Below are positions 8,542 through 18,095 of a stretch of DNA of 64,000 nucleotides, piece after piece. Position 1 is the stretch's first letter. Each line of letters begins with the position of its first letter. A model generated the notes under the pieces. The model saw only the letters and a program-made list of their open reading frames with translations. It did no database searches and was not told the origin of the DNA. Origin of the DNA: JACCXG01 sp963750935 (GTDB taxonomy: Bacteria; Acidobacteriota; Vicinamibacteria; Vicinamibacterales; 2-12-FULL-66-21); NCBI GenBank assembly GCA_963750935.1, contig CAVVSR010000009.1, positions 868,001-932,000 of the forward strand, given 5' to 3'. The translations under genes and the position numbers were made by a program.

Positions 8542-11500
8542 CTAGCCGCCGCTCTGATCGTGCACGTTGACGATGATCGGCGTCGCCTGCTTCTGGTTGC
8601 CCGCCTTGTCGATCGCGGTGACCAGGATGGTGTAGTGCCGTCCGTTCTTGTCGTTGCCGCGGCGGTCGCGCTTCAACTGGATCGGGAAGCTGAACGATCC
8701 GTCCGCCGCCGGCACCGCCGACCCGCTCGGCTCGACCTGGTTGTACTCGTCGTCCACCATCCAGGCGATGGTGGCGATGCCGGACTGGGGTCGCTGGCTA
8801 TCCCGCTCACCGTGACGATGACGAGCGCGCCGTCCGGCGGCCACAGCAGCAACGGCGTGACGCTGCTGGTGATCGTTGGCGCGACGCTGTCGAGGGTGAC
8901 CGTGACCGTGAAAGTACTGGTGGCGGTGTTCGGCGTTGGCGCGGCCCCGTCGTTCGCCGTGCACGTCACCGTGGTGGTGCCGACGACAAAGTTGCTCCCC
9001 GAAGGCGGCGAACAAAGGACCTGACTCGGTCCCGAGATCGCATCGACGGCCGTCGGGAGGGGATACGTAACCGCGACCCCGCTCGGACCGCCGAACACGA
9101 TGATGTTCGCCGGGGTTCCGGAGATCACCGGCGCGCCGGTATCGTTGACGGTGACCGTGAAGGACGCCGAGCCGGTGTTGGTGCCGTCCGACGCCGTGCA
9201 GGTCACCGTCGTTGTTCCCAGCGCGAACGTCGATCCCGAAGCCGGCAAGCAGGTCGGCGTGATCGAGCCGGCGACCAGGTCGGTGGCCGAGGCCGAGAAC
9301 GACACCGCCACACCCGAGGCGGTCGTGGCCCCAGCGGTGATGTTCGCCGGTACGGTTACGACCGGCGGAACCGTGTCCTTGACGATGACGTCGAAGGTTC
9401 CGCTCGCTGCGTTGCCGGATGAATCCACAGCCCCGCACGTCACTACCGTCGTGCCAACCGGGAACGTGGATCCTGACGGCTTGATGCAGGTCACGTTCAC
9501 CGTCCCGTCGAAGTCGTCGTTCGCGGTCACGGCGTAGGTCACCACCGCGCCCTGCGGTCCGGTGGCCTCCGCCACGACCTTGGGATCGGGTGCGCCCGGC
9601 AGCGTCAGGACCGGTGCGGACTCGTCTTCGGGGATGTCGTCATCCAGCGGTTCGCTGGCCGGCGGCCCGGGCTGCGACTGGATGATCGTGGCGGCCCTGT
9701 CGGGGCTGAATCCGGGCACGTCGCCATAGAGCCTGAACGTCAAATACACCGCTCCGCCGGGTGGAATGGCGAAGCTGGGCTCGCTCGACGTCGGGTTGAC
9801 GAGGTCTGGCGGCGTCTGGGTGTTGGTCAGCACCGGATTGACGACGTTCGCGATCACCTGGAAGTTGCTGACGCGAACCTGCGCGCAGTTCGTGCCGCGG
9901 ATGTCGCTCGTGCGGTAGCGCCGTGATATCAGCAGCTGCGACTTGCCCGGTCCGATCGCGGCCTTCAATGCCGCCAGCTTCTCATCGCTGACGTTGAGGA
10001 AGACCTTCGACGTCATCGACGTGGTCGTATTGCCCTTGAGCTCGATCTTCCACGTGATCTGCGTCAGCTTCTGACCGGTGTTGTTCGTGCCGGTCGACGT
10101 ATCCGGGTCGTCTACGCTCGAGGACGCAATGGCCGCGTCGTCGATGGCGGGATCGTCGATGGCGGGATCGTCAATCGCCGGATCATCAATCGCCGGATCA
10201 TCGATGGCCGGGTCGTCGATCGCGGGGTCGTCGATGGCGGGATCGTCGATGGCCGGGTCGTCGATCGCCGGGTCATCGATCGCCGGGTCGTCGATGGCGG
10301 GGTCGTCAATCGCCGGGATCATCGATCGCCGGGTCATCAATCGCCGGCGTGCCGATCGACGTCGCCCGGTAGGCGATGTCCGGCGTGTGCACCTCGATCG
10401 AATCCACGAGCTCGTCGCTCGGGATCCGATCGTTCGGGTCCAGCGGATCGTCGAGCGGCGGCGCGAACGGATTCGGGTTGAGATACGTGGTGGCGATGAC
10501 GCTGCCGCCCTCGAGCACGTTGACTTTTACGACCGGCCGGTCGACCGTGACCGGCGACGTGACGTAGATGGTGCGGGCAACGCTGGACCGCGCCGGCAGC
10601 GACGTCTCGGGTAGCGCCGTCAGGGGCGTCGGGAAAACCGGCGTGAGCTTGCGGAACGAGGCCTTCACCAGCGGCTGCGCCGGCGGCGTGACGAGTTCGA
10701 AGGTGATGTTCTTGCCGCTGTTCGGAGCCGTCGATGTGTTCTGGGCGATCACGGCGTAGCTGCGCAGCAGTTCCTGGTTGCCGGTCCCGTCGTTGAAGAC
10801 GGTCGGCTTCGATGCCGACGCGGTCGAGAGCACCACCGCCGGCGTGATCCGCGCCGTGAACACGCTCTGATCGCGCGTGCCGATGGCGGCAGGCACGCAG
10901 GCGGCGGGCCGTGGCGTGGTGGGGTCCGTCTCGCCGAGGCCGACCGCAGTAATCGGCGGCGGCGAATATGGCGTGCCCGTGCTGTCGGACAGACCCCCCG
11001 ACACGTCTCCGCGCACCAGCCGGTTGTCGGTCCACGCCAGGTGGAAAACCGGCTGCACGTCTGGCGCGCCAGCCGAGCTGATCCACTCACCCGGGTTCGT
11101 GATCGGATTCCTCGGCACGAAGCGGACCGCTGCCGCCGTCGTGTAGTCGCCGTGGAACGGCACCTTCCCCGACTGGAACATGCGCGCGTTGACCTTGTTG
11201 CGCTCGAGCGCGCGCGGCGTCGAGTCGCCGGGGAAGATCCCCGACAAGTACCGGGAGACCTGTTTCGGCGCGCCAAAGACCGGCGTCTGGCCGGTGGGCG
11301 CCTGGGCGGCGAACATGTCGACCGAACGGCGGCGCACCTTGGTCTTGCCCGCGAACACGTAGTCGTTGATGTGCGGATCCGGAACCGGATCGGGGAATGG
11401 CTCGCCAATGCGCTGATCGTTCCGCGAGTCCATCCACGAGACCAGGATGCGATTGCCGGCGACGGCGACCGAAGGCTGGAACTCGTGGCCGCGCCGGCTC

Positions 11501-12801
11501 GACAGCGACGTCGAGTCGACGACCGCCGGGTTCGACCACTTCGCCGTGCCGCCGTTGAACGACAGGTTCGACATGACGATGCGCGAATATCCGGTCGGCG
11601 GGCTTCCGCACGCGCCCTGCCGCTGCGCCCACACCGCGTGGAAGGCCGTGCCATCGAACACGACGAATGGGTGCGTCGTCGTCCGGAAGCTCGCCGACGT
11701 GCTGTTCTGCGTGAACGCGCAGATGTTGGCGACCACGCTCGGCTTGCTGAACGACCGGCCGTCGTCATTGGAAATCGCCGCCATGATGGCGTCGGTCTGC
11801 TTGAAGGTCGTATCGGCGAATCGCCGCCAGACCACGACGACGCGCCGGGCGATGGGATCGACCGCGATGTCGGGCGCCTGGTTGATGCTCTGGGCCTCGC
11901 TCAGCGTGGTGGACGGGTCCCAGCTGTCCCCGTAGTTGGTCGATCGGGTGTAGACGATCTTGGTGCCGTCCTGCTGGCTGTTGCCCGGGAACACGGCATA
12001 GCCCACATGAACGATGCCCGCCGGCACCTTCTGAATGCGAGTCTTCGCCGGCTCGGCCGGTGTGGGGTCCGGGACGGGGAAGTTGTAGGTGCCGCCTGCC
12101 GGCAGCAGAGATATCGTGGTTACCGGCTTGTCGAGGAACCGTCCGGCCTGACCAGGTGAGCCGGTGCCTTTCGCGATCTCGATTGTGTCCTTCCACGCGT
12201 ATGGGAATCCGCCTTCGATGTTCTTCTCATACCAGCGGCCGAGCAGCAGCGCGCCGGTGCCCGCCCGGTTGAAGGCGATGAACGTGTACAGGCCGATGCC
12301 CGGGGCGAGGCGGACGACGGGATCGGCAGCCGTCTCATAGCCGATCGGCGGCACGAGCGGCGCCGGGGCCGACGAGGCGGACGGCTTGAACCCCGGATGC
12401 AGGTGGCTCTTCCAGGTGAGCCCGCCGTCCATCGTGAACGACGCGCCGACCCACGGCTCCCCGGAGATGTCGGTGCGATCGACCGCACTGTAGCTGTTCA
12501 TGCCACAGAACACGACCAGCGGGTTGTTCGGCGACACGTCGCAGGACGGTTCGTTCTGCTGCTTCTTGTCGGGATCGCCAATGAAGAACGGATTCGAGCC
12601 GGCGGGATCGTATGGCGCCGTGCCGTGCGGACCGACAACGTCGACGTTCTTACCGACGTTGAATTCGGCCCCCACCTGCGCGTTCGTCGATGACGTGCCT
12701 ATTGCCAGCACGACGCCGAGGCAGCCGCCAATCAAGAGCGTTGCCGTCAGGCGTGACGAAATTTTACTGGTCGAAAATCGTCGCGAAGTCCCGCGAGCCA
12801 T
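8542..12801 (-). CDS. Very large secreted protein: BNR/sialidase-like propeller, AIDDP repeats, HYR/Ig-like domains (two frameshifts)
   Basis: The ATG at 12801 has a strong GGAGAAGGG Shine-Dalgarno and opens a signal peptide (LTATLLIGGCLGVVLAIG). Residues ~40-750 carry Asp-box-like motifs (MDGGLTWKS, TNYGDSWDP, SNDDGRSFSKP) typical of BNR/sialidase-type propellers. An Ala-Ile-Asp-Asp-Pro repeat block follows, then at least three HYR (hyalin-repeat) domains with paired cysteines (GTTVVTCGAVDSSGN, GTTTVTCTASDG, GTTTVTCTANDG) and a last Ig-like domain ending VHDQSGG. Total ~1,420 residues. The frame breaks near 10,315, inside the repeat block, and near 8,795; both halves remain well conserved. 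A surface or secreted binding protein is likely; sialidase activity is not shown. Confidence 0.8.
10138..10348. repeat. 14 tandem 15-bp units encoding Ala-Ile-Asp-Asp-Pro
   Basis: Fourteen consecutive 15-bp units, consensus on the plus strand TCRTCRATSGCSGGR, lie inside the secreted-protein gene. All changes between units are at synonymous positions. Unit 12 carries one extra base (GCCGGGATC), which shifts the frame near 10,315. The encoded acidic linker joins the propeller to the HYR domains. Confidence 0.92.
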
Positions 12802-13134
12802 GAACCCTTCTCCAATCCGTGCACGAGTGATCGAGCCGTATCGGAGGGGATGTACGTACACGACGGGAGGTACCCAGCGCCGACGCTCCACGGCCTGTCC
12901 CCTCCGGGGGAGCCTCGCTGGACTCCAGGTCAGGGCGCGCAGGAAACGTCAGTTATGTGAGAAGAAGCATCAGGTTACTTGCAGCTGGTCCCAATCGCAA
13001 GCGAACGTGAGGGATTAATTAAGATTTCTTTGTGAATTTGGCAGACTTTTCGCGCTCGGCCCGGCGACTTCCTGCCGAGCCGCGGACTTTTTCGCCCCGC
13101 TGTCTTTCTGCCCATAGGCGAGATGGAGGCAGTC
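12802..13134. other. Intergenic region, no gene seen
   Basis: 333 bp between the divergent secreted-protein gene and the haloperoxidase remnant. It must hold the promoter for 12801. A weak hairpin (CTCGGC at 13055-13060, GCCGAG at 13074-13079) is followed by five T at 13088-13092. Short ORFs here have no recognisable content. Confidence 0.5.
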
Positions 13135-13426
13135 ATGATTCCGGGATCCACCGGTGCTCAGAAGCCGGTTCGGCAAACGCTCGCGAAATACCTGGGATTT
13201 CTGCTGTTCGGCGTGATGTTGGCGGCTCCGGCGGTTGCCCGCCCCGGGCACGCTGATCACCAGGCGCTACTCGCAGCTGAAGCAGGTGTCGGACGATGTG
13301 GACGACGCCCGCGTCTATGGCGGCATCCACTATCGGTTCGACCAGGACGCGGGCAACGACCTCGGACGCCGGATCGCGACCGATGTCTACAAGTCGGTCC
13401 TGCGTCCGGTGCTGGGGAATCAGTAG
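13135..13426 (+). pseudogene. Remnant of a secreted vanadium-haloperoxidase/PAP2-like gene
   Basis: An ATG at 13135 with GGAGG 5 nt upstream starts a convincing signal peptide (LAKYLGFLLFGVMLAAPAVA). Near 13,245 a different frame takes over and gives the C-terminal end typical of vanadium haloperoxidase/PAP2 proteins: SDDVDDARVYGGIHYRFDQD, then a GNDLGRRIA helix, stopping at 13426. The ~350-400 residues expected between the signal peptide and this tail are missing. The gene therefore looks like an internal deletion derivative plus a frame change. The active-site His of the last motif (IHYRFD) is retained, but the protein cannot be functional as read. Confidence 0.6.
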
Positions 13427-13433
13427 CGCGGGG

Positions 13434-13937
13434 TCAGACGGCGGCGGGCGCGTCCATGCCGGCCCACAGGTTCATGGTGCTGAGCTCGACGCGACCGCAC
13501 GCCTTCAGATACACGAACAACTGCGTGCGGTAGGCCGCGCATCCGCACAGCACCAGGTTGACGATCGTGGCGCCGCGCGAGGCGGTCTGTCCGAACATGG
13601 TGATCTCTTCGCGGAACGCCGCGTCGGACAGATCGCCGAGCAGCGCCGGGTAATCGTCGAGCTGCCGACGGATGACCGCGAGCGTCTCGTCGAAATCCCG
13701 GGTTGTCGCGCCATGCTCCGCGGCCGTCCAGGCGGGAACGTCGAACGTCCCGGCCTTGACGAACTTCACTATCTCCGGTCCCATGATGCTCAGGTACTGC
13801 AGCAGTTCGAGCGTGCTCCGCTGCTTGGGGGTCGGGCGGTAATCGAGGTGCGTGCGGTCAATCTTGCCCGCGAGGTGCAGCAGGATGTGCACTTCCTTCT
13901 TCAGCGCGCCAATCAGCTCCGACTTCGTCAACACCAT
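13434..13937 (-). CDS. DinB-like four-helix protein
   Basis: A 167-residue protein with the helical layout of the DinB/DUF1993-type superfamily: an N-terminal helix (TKSELIGALKKEVHILLHLAGK), RPTPKQRSTLELLQYLSIMG, and a late segment where metal-binding histidines usually sit. Here I see few of the expected histidines, so metal binding is doubtful. A GGAGG precedes the ATG at 13937. It lies 12 nt downstream of the cytochrome-like gene on the same strand, so the two probably form an operon. Function unknown. Confidence 0.7.
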   Translation of the reverse strand: MVLTKSELIGALKKEVHILLHLAGKIDRTHLDYRPTPKQRSTLELLQYLSIMGPEIVKFVKAGTFDVPAWTAAEHGATTRDFDETLAVIRRQLDDYPALLGDLSDAAFREEITMFGQTASRGATIVNLVLCGCAAYRTQLFVYLKACGRVELSTMNLWAGMDAPAAV

Positions 13938-13949
13938 CTGATCCTCCAG

Positions 13950-14696
13950 CTACTTCTTCAAGGCCTCCAGGCGGCTCGAGAGCCGTCCCGGATTGTGGCA
14001 GTTCTTGCAGGTGAGGCTGGTCGTCGCGGCGCTTGCCGGATCGGCTTTCCACTGCTTCGCCATCGCCTCGTAAGGTGTGTCGGCGAGGACCGTCAGCATC
14101 TTGTCGAGATACTGCGCGGCTTCCTCGTGGCGTCCGGTCCGCTGCGCCGACTGCGTCAGCCCTGACAGGACCTCGCCCTTGTGATGCACGGGCATCTTCT
14201 CGATCCCGGCGCCCTGCTGCTTCCACAACAGCGAATAGTTGTCGTAGGCCCGCGTCCATGCGGCCGCGCGATGGTTGGCGGGCAGCCGGTCCGCGAAGGT
14301 CGCCAGGGTGCCGCCCGTGATCGCCGCCACTCCGTCGTTGCCGGTCTCCAGTTTTGCCGCGGCGGTGAAGTCGCTCAGCGCACCCGCGAAGGTTCGTTCG
14401 AATTCCGCGGCCTGGCCCGCCTCGTGGGCGCGCACCGCTCGAAATGTCGCGATTCCCGCCTTCCATGCCACCAGGTTCGCGCGCTGGTCCGGGCGCTCCT
14501 TCAGCAGCACCTCGATGTTCTGTTCGGCCTTGGCGAGGCGTTCCATGTTGCCGTTCCGGAAGCCGGCGAAGATGTCCTCCCGCAGGAGCGTGTGCACGGT
14601 CAGGCGGGTGTCGGAGAGCAGAGGATCGGGCGACTGCGCGGCCGGTGTGACAACGACCAGCATGGACGCGAGAACGGCGCGTGTCAGTGTGCTCAT
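13950..14696 (-). CDS. Periplasmic cytochrome c-like protein with one CxxCH near the C-terminus
   Basis: About 248 residues. A signal peptide (LTRAVLASMLVVVTPAAQS) is followed by a helical region rich in TPR-like pairs (AEQNIEVLLKERPDQRANLVAWKAG, AAQYLDKMLTVLADTPYEAM). A single haem-attachment motif CKNCH lies about 20 residues from the end. Cytochromes usually carry CxxCH early, so this is a helical scaffold with a C-terminal haem site. The ATG at 14696 has GGAG at a suitable distance; a TTG one codon upstream is an alternative. First gene of a pair with the DinB-like gene. Confidence 0.7.
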   Translation of the reverse strand: MSTLTRAVLASMLVVVTPAAQSPDPLLSDTRLTVHTLLREDIFAGFRNGNMERLAKAEQNIEVLLKERPDQRANLVAWKAGIATFRAVRAHEAGQAAEFERTFAGALSDFTAAAKLETGNDGVAAITGGTLATFADRLPANHRAAAWTRAYDNYSLLWKQQGAGIEKMPVHHKGEVLSGLTQSAQRTGRHEEAAQYLDKMLTVLADTPYEAMAKQWKADPASAATTSLTCKNCHNPGRLSSRLEALKK

Positions 14697-14753
14697 CAAA
14701 AGACTCCTTGGCGAAGGGGTAGGCTATCATCGCGCCCGGAAGGAGTCACCACC

Positions 14754-15698
14754 TTGTCGAGCCGAGCCATTCTGTGGACGCTGGCCATCTGCCTGCTGCT
14801 GCCCGCGCGTGCCACCGGCCAGCAGCCGGACGTCTTCGAGCGCGTCACCCACGGCTACGCCGTGTCGGGCGACGGCGTGAAGATCCACTATGCGACGCTC
14901 GGCACCGGCCCGCTCGTCGTGATGATTCACGGCTTTCCCGACTTCTGGTACTCGTGGCGCCACGCGATGGCGGCGCTGTCGGAGACGTTCCAGGTGGTGG
15001 CGATCGATCAGCGCGGCTACAACCTGAGCGACAAGCCGAAAGGCGTCGAGCACTACGACATGCGCCTGCTGGTGGGGGATGTCGCCGCGGTCATCCGTCA
15101 CCTCAAGCGCGACAAGGCGACGATCGTCGGGCACGACTGGGGCGGCATGGTCGCCTGGCAGTTCGCGCTGAACCTGCCGGCCATGACCGAGCGGCTGATC
15201 GTGCTCAACCTGCCGCATCCGAGCGGCCTGCTCCGCGAGCTCAAGTCGAATCCCGAGCAGATCGCGAACAGCGAGTATGCGCGCACGTTCCAGCGCGGTT
15301 CGCCCGGCGATCCGAAGGTGTTCTTCGGCAATCCGATGACGGCGCAGACGCTCTCGGGATGGGTCCGCGACCCGGCGGCGCGGAAGCGCTACGTCGAAGC
15401 CTTCGAGCGGTCCGACTTCGACGCCATGCTGAACTACTACAAGGCGAACTATCCGAAGACGTCCGGCGCCGACGCACCGGAGCCGCCGGTGTTCCCCAAA
15501 GTGTCGGTCCCGGTGCTGATGTTCCACGGCCTCGACGATCGCGCGCTGCACAAGAACGCGCTCGCAGGCACCTGGGACTGGCTGGACAAAGACCTCACGC
15601 TGGTCACCGTCCCCGGCGCCGGCCACTTCGTCCAGCAGGACGCCGCCGAGCTCGTGACGTCCACCATGAAGTGGTGGCTGACGATGCGCACGCGCTGA
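14754..15698 (+). CDS. Exported alpha/beta hydrolase, epoxide-hydrolase/haloalkane-dehalogenase type
   Basis: 314 residues from a TTG at 14754, chosen for its AAGGAG 8 nt upstream and because a signal peptide (AILWTLAICLLLPARATG) starts there. The fold is clear: oxyanion HGFPDFWYSW, nucleophile elbow GHDWGGMVAW with Asp as nucleophile, a cap region, the acid near FHGLDDRALHK, and the histidine in GAGHFVQQD. An Asp nucleophile indicates epoxide or haloalkane hydrolysis through an ester intermediate. The substrate is unknown. Divergent from the cytochrome-like gene and intact. Confidence 0.85.
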   Translation: MSSRAILWTLAICLLLPARATGQQPDVFERVTHGYAVSGDGVKIHYATLGTGPLVVMIHGFPDFWYSWRHAMAALSETFQVVAIDQRGYNLSDKPKGVEHYDMRLLVGDVAAVIRHLKRDKATIVGHDWGGMVAWQFALNLPAMTERLIVLNLPHPSGLLRELKSNPEQIANSEYARTFQRGSPGDPKVFFGNPMTAQTLSGWVRDPAARKRYVEAFERSDFDAMLNYYKANYPKTSGADAPEPPVFPKVSVPVLMFHGLDDRALHKNALAGTWDWLDKDLTLVTVPGAGHFVQQDAAELVTSTMKWWLTMRTR

Positions 15699-15707
15699 GG
15701 GGGCGCA

Positions 15708-17957
15708 TCAATCCAGCTTCTTGCGCGCGAAGTAATAGAGCGAATACGCCAGCAGCGCGAACATCAGCACCGCGACCAGGTTCGACGTGGCCAGGCCCGG
15801 CGCAATCCGCGGCCCGAACGCGAGGACACCCGGCGGGATCAGCCTGATCCCCAGCTCGGGATCGCCGAGCACGTTGATGATGATCGCGATCAGCCCCAGC
15901 ACACCACCCGCGGCAATCAGGCCGCTCGCGAACAGCGATCCCGGGCTGACTTCGCTGGCGGCGTGATCGCCGGCCGGCTTGGCGCCGCGCTCCGCCGCCC
16001 ACCGGACGATGCCGCCGCAGAAGATCGCCAGCGTCGTATGCAGGCCGAGATACGAACCGACGGCGAACGAGAGCGACCGAATCCCGAGCAGCTCGACCGC
16101 GATGACGAGGAAGACGCCCATCGCCACCAGCCGCCACGGCAGCCGCTGGTTGAGGATGCCGGTGATGACCGTCGCCATCAGACGGCCCTGCGGTGCGGCC
16201 GCCTTGTCGCTGCCGATGCCGGTGATCCACTGGATCTCGATCTGGCGCGTGTCGGGATCGTAGAGATACTTGCCGTCGGGCAGATCGCGCGAGCCGAGGG
16301 CGTTGACCAGGATGTACTTCTTGTCCCGGTAGACCTGCGGGTTCGGATCGTCCAGCTCCTTTTCGACGCGCACCGCGGCGCCGCGCTGGCCCTGTTCCAC
16401 GCGGACCTTGTCGATGTCGATCGGCCGCTGCACCGGCCTGAACTCGGACAGCCCGAAGTTCATCAGCATCAGCGTGCCGCCGATCACGAACACCGACACC
16501 ATGACGCCGATCATCAAGGCCCACTGCTGCCGATACGGCGTCGCGCCGATCAGGTACCCGGTCTTCAGGTCCTGCGACGTCGCCCCGGCGTTCGCCGCCG
16601 CCACGCACACCACGCCGCCGATGGTGATGGCCAGCGCCGAATAGGCCGGCGCCGTCCAGCCCATCGCCAGGAACATCGCGCAGGTGGCCATCAGCGTGGC
16701 GATGGTCATTCCGCTGATCGGATTGGCCGAGGTGCCGATCAGGCCGCAGATCCGCGACGACACCGTCACGAACAGGAACCCGAAGATCACCACGAAGAGC
16801 GAGGCGATCAGGTTCTCGAATCCGGACGTGCGCGCGCCGGCAATCGGGTTGAACGTGAGCATCAGCCACATCACCACCACGATGGCGATCGAACCGAGCA
16901 CGACCCACTTCATGGCGATGTCGCGCTCGAGCCGGCTGCCGCTCTCCAGCCCGGACTGCTGCGAGCGGATGTCCTTCATGCCGCTCCGCAGCGCGTTGAT
17001 GATGGTCGGCATCGTCTTCACGAGGGTGATGAGGCCGGCCATGGCGACGGCGCCGGCGCCCATCGGCCGGATGTAGCTCTCCCACAGCTGTCCCGGCGTC
17101 ATGTTCCGGATCGGCACCGTGCTCGGATACAGCGGCTCGGCCAGGCCTTCGCCGAAGAACTTGATCGCCGGCATCAGCACCAGCCAGGAGAACACGCCGC
17201 CGGCGAAGATGGTGCCGGCGATCTTCGGGCCGATGATGTAGCCGACGCCCAGGTACTCGCTGGTGATCTCGGCCCGGAACGACGCGCCCGGAAGCCAGGC
17301 CGGCTCGTACAGCGGCCGCTGCTTCCAGAGCTGCGCGCTGGCCATGAGAAAGGTGTAGGCGCCGCCCAGGCCCAGCCCCCAGAACACGCGGCTGGCGAAC
17401 GATCCGCCCTTCTCGCCCGCGACCAGGACGTCCGCGCAGGCCGTCCCCTCGGGATAGAGCAGGTTGCCGTGCTCCTGCACGATCAGCTGACGACGCAGCG
17501 GGATCATGAAGAGCACGCCGATCCAGCCGCCGATCAACGCCAGCATGAAGACGCGCGCGTACTCGAACGGGAAGCCCATGAAGATCAGCGCCGGCAGCGT
17601 GAAGATCGCGCCCGCCGCCACCGACTCGCCCGCCGATCCCGCCGTCTGGACGATGTTGTTCTCGAGGATGGTGGCCTTGCCGAAGGCGCGCAGCAGGCTG
17701 ATGCTGAGGACGGCAATCGGGATCGAGGCCGACACCGTCAGGCCGGCGCGCAGGCCGACATACACGGTGACCGCGCCGAAGATGATCCCGAAGATCGCGC
17801 CGAAGAGCACCGCCTTGAACGTGAACTCGGGGACATTGGCCGACTCCGGGATGTACGGCCGGAATTCGCCGGGAGGAGCCGTCGAGTTCCAGGCCGTGTT
17901 GATCGTGACCGTCGAACCGGTCGGACCCGGGGAATTGACGTCCGATGCCTTTGCCAC
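15708..17957 (-). CDS. OPT-family oligopeptide/metal-chelate transporter
   Basis: 749 residues from a GTG at 17957, preceded by AAGGAGG; the longer reading upstream is not protein-like. The N-terminus has the OPT signature FTFKAVLFGAIFGIIFG with AVTVYVGLRAGLTVSASIP, followed by repeated hydrophobic helices (about 14-16), the GNLLYPEGTACADVLVAGE motif and a C-terminal QLL-type membrane domain. OPT proteins import small peptides or metal-peptide chelates using the proton gradient. It is tail-to-tail with the epoxide-hydrolase-type gene (10-nt gap) and divergent from the pseudo-protease. Intact. Confidence 0.9.
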   Translation of the reverse strand: MAKASDVNSPGPTGSTVTINTAWNSTAPPGEFRPYIPESANVPEFTFKAVLFGAIFGIIFGAVTVYVGLRAGLTVSASIPIAVLSISLLRAFGKATILENNIVQTAGSAGESVAAGAIFTLPALIFMGFPFEYARVFMLALIGGWIGVLFMIPLRRQLIVQEHGNLLYPEGTACADVLVAGEKGGSFASRVFWGLGLGGAYTFLMASAQLWKQRPLYEPAWLPGASFRAEITSEYLGVGYIIGPKIAGTIFAGGVFSWLVLMPAIKFFGEGLAEPLYPSTVPIRNMTPGQLWESYIRPMGAGAVAMAGLITLVKTMPTIINALRSGMKDIRSQQSGLESGSRLERDIAMKWVVLGSIAIVVVMWLMLTFNPIAGARTSGFENLIASLFVVIFGFLFVTVSSRICGLIGTSANPISGMTIATLMATCAMFLAMGWTAPAYSALAITIGGVVCVAAANAGATSQDLKTGYLIGATPYRQQWALMIGVMVSVFVIGGTLMLMNFGLSEFRPVQRPIDIDKVRVEQGQRGAAVRVEKELDDPNPQVYRDKKYILVNALGSRDLPDGKYLYDPDTRQIEIQWITGIGSDKAAAPQGRLMATVITGILNQRLPWRLVAMGVFLVIAVELLGIRSLSFAVGSYLGLHTTLAIFCGGIVRWAAERGAKPAGDHAASEVSPGSLFASGLIAAGGVLGLIAIIINVLGDPELGIRLIPPGVLAFGPRIAPGLATSNLVAVLMFALLAYSLYYFARKKLD

Positions 17958-18095
17958 GCGCTGGCCTCCTTCAAGGGGTGATGGCGGCTGCCATCTGGCG
18001 GATGAACGTACCATACCCCGCGTCCGCCGTGGCCAAGGTCGGCCGCGCCCCCGGGAGGTTTGACTTCCCGCGGCCACGGGGACGAGGATGACCCC

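Noticed and set aside
10138..10348. Regular repeats that might suggest a CRISPR array
   Set aside because: The units are contiguous with no spacers and encode a constant pentapeptide inside a gene.
13015..13260. An 81-residue minus-strand frame
   Set aside because: No ribosome-binding site, no recognisable content, and antisense to the haloperoxidase remnant's signal peptide.
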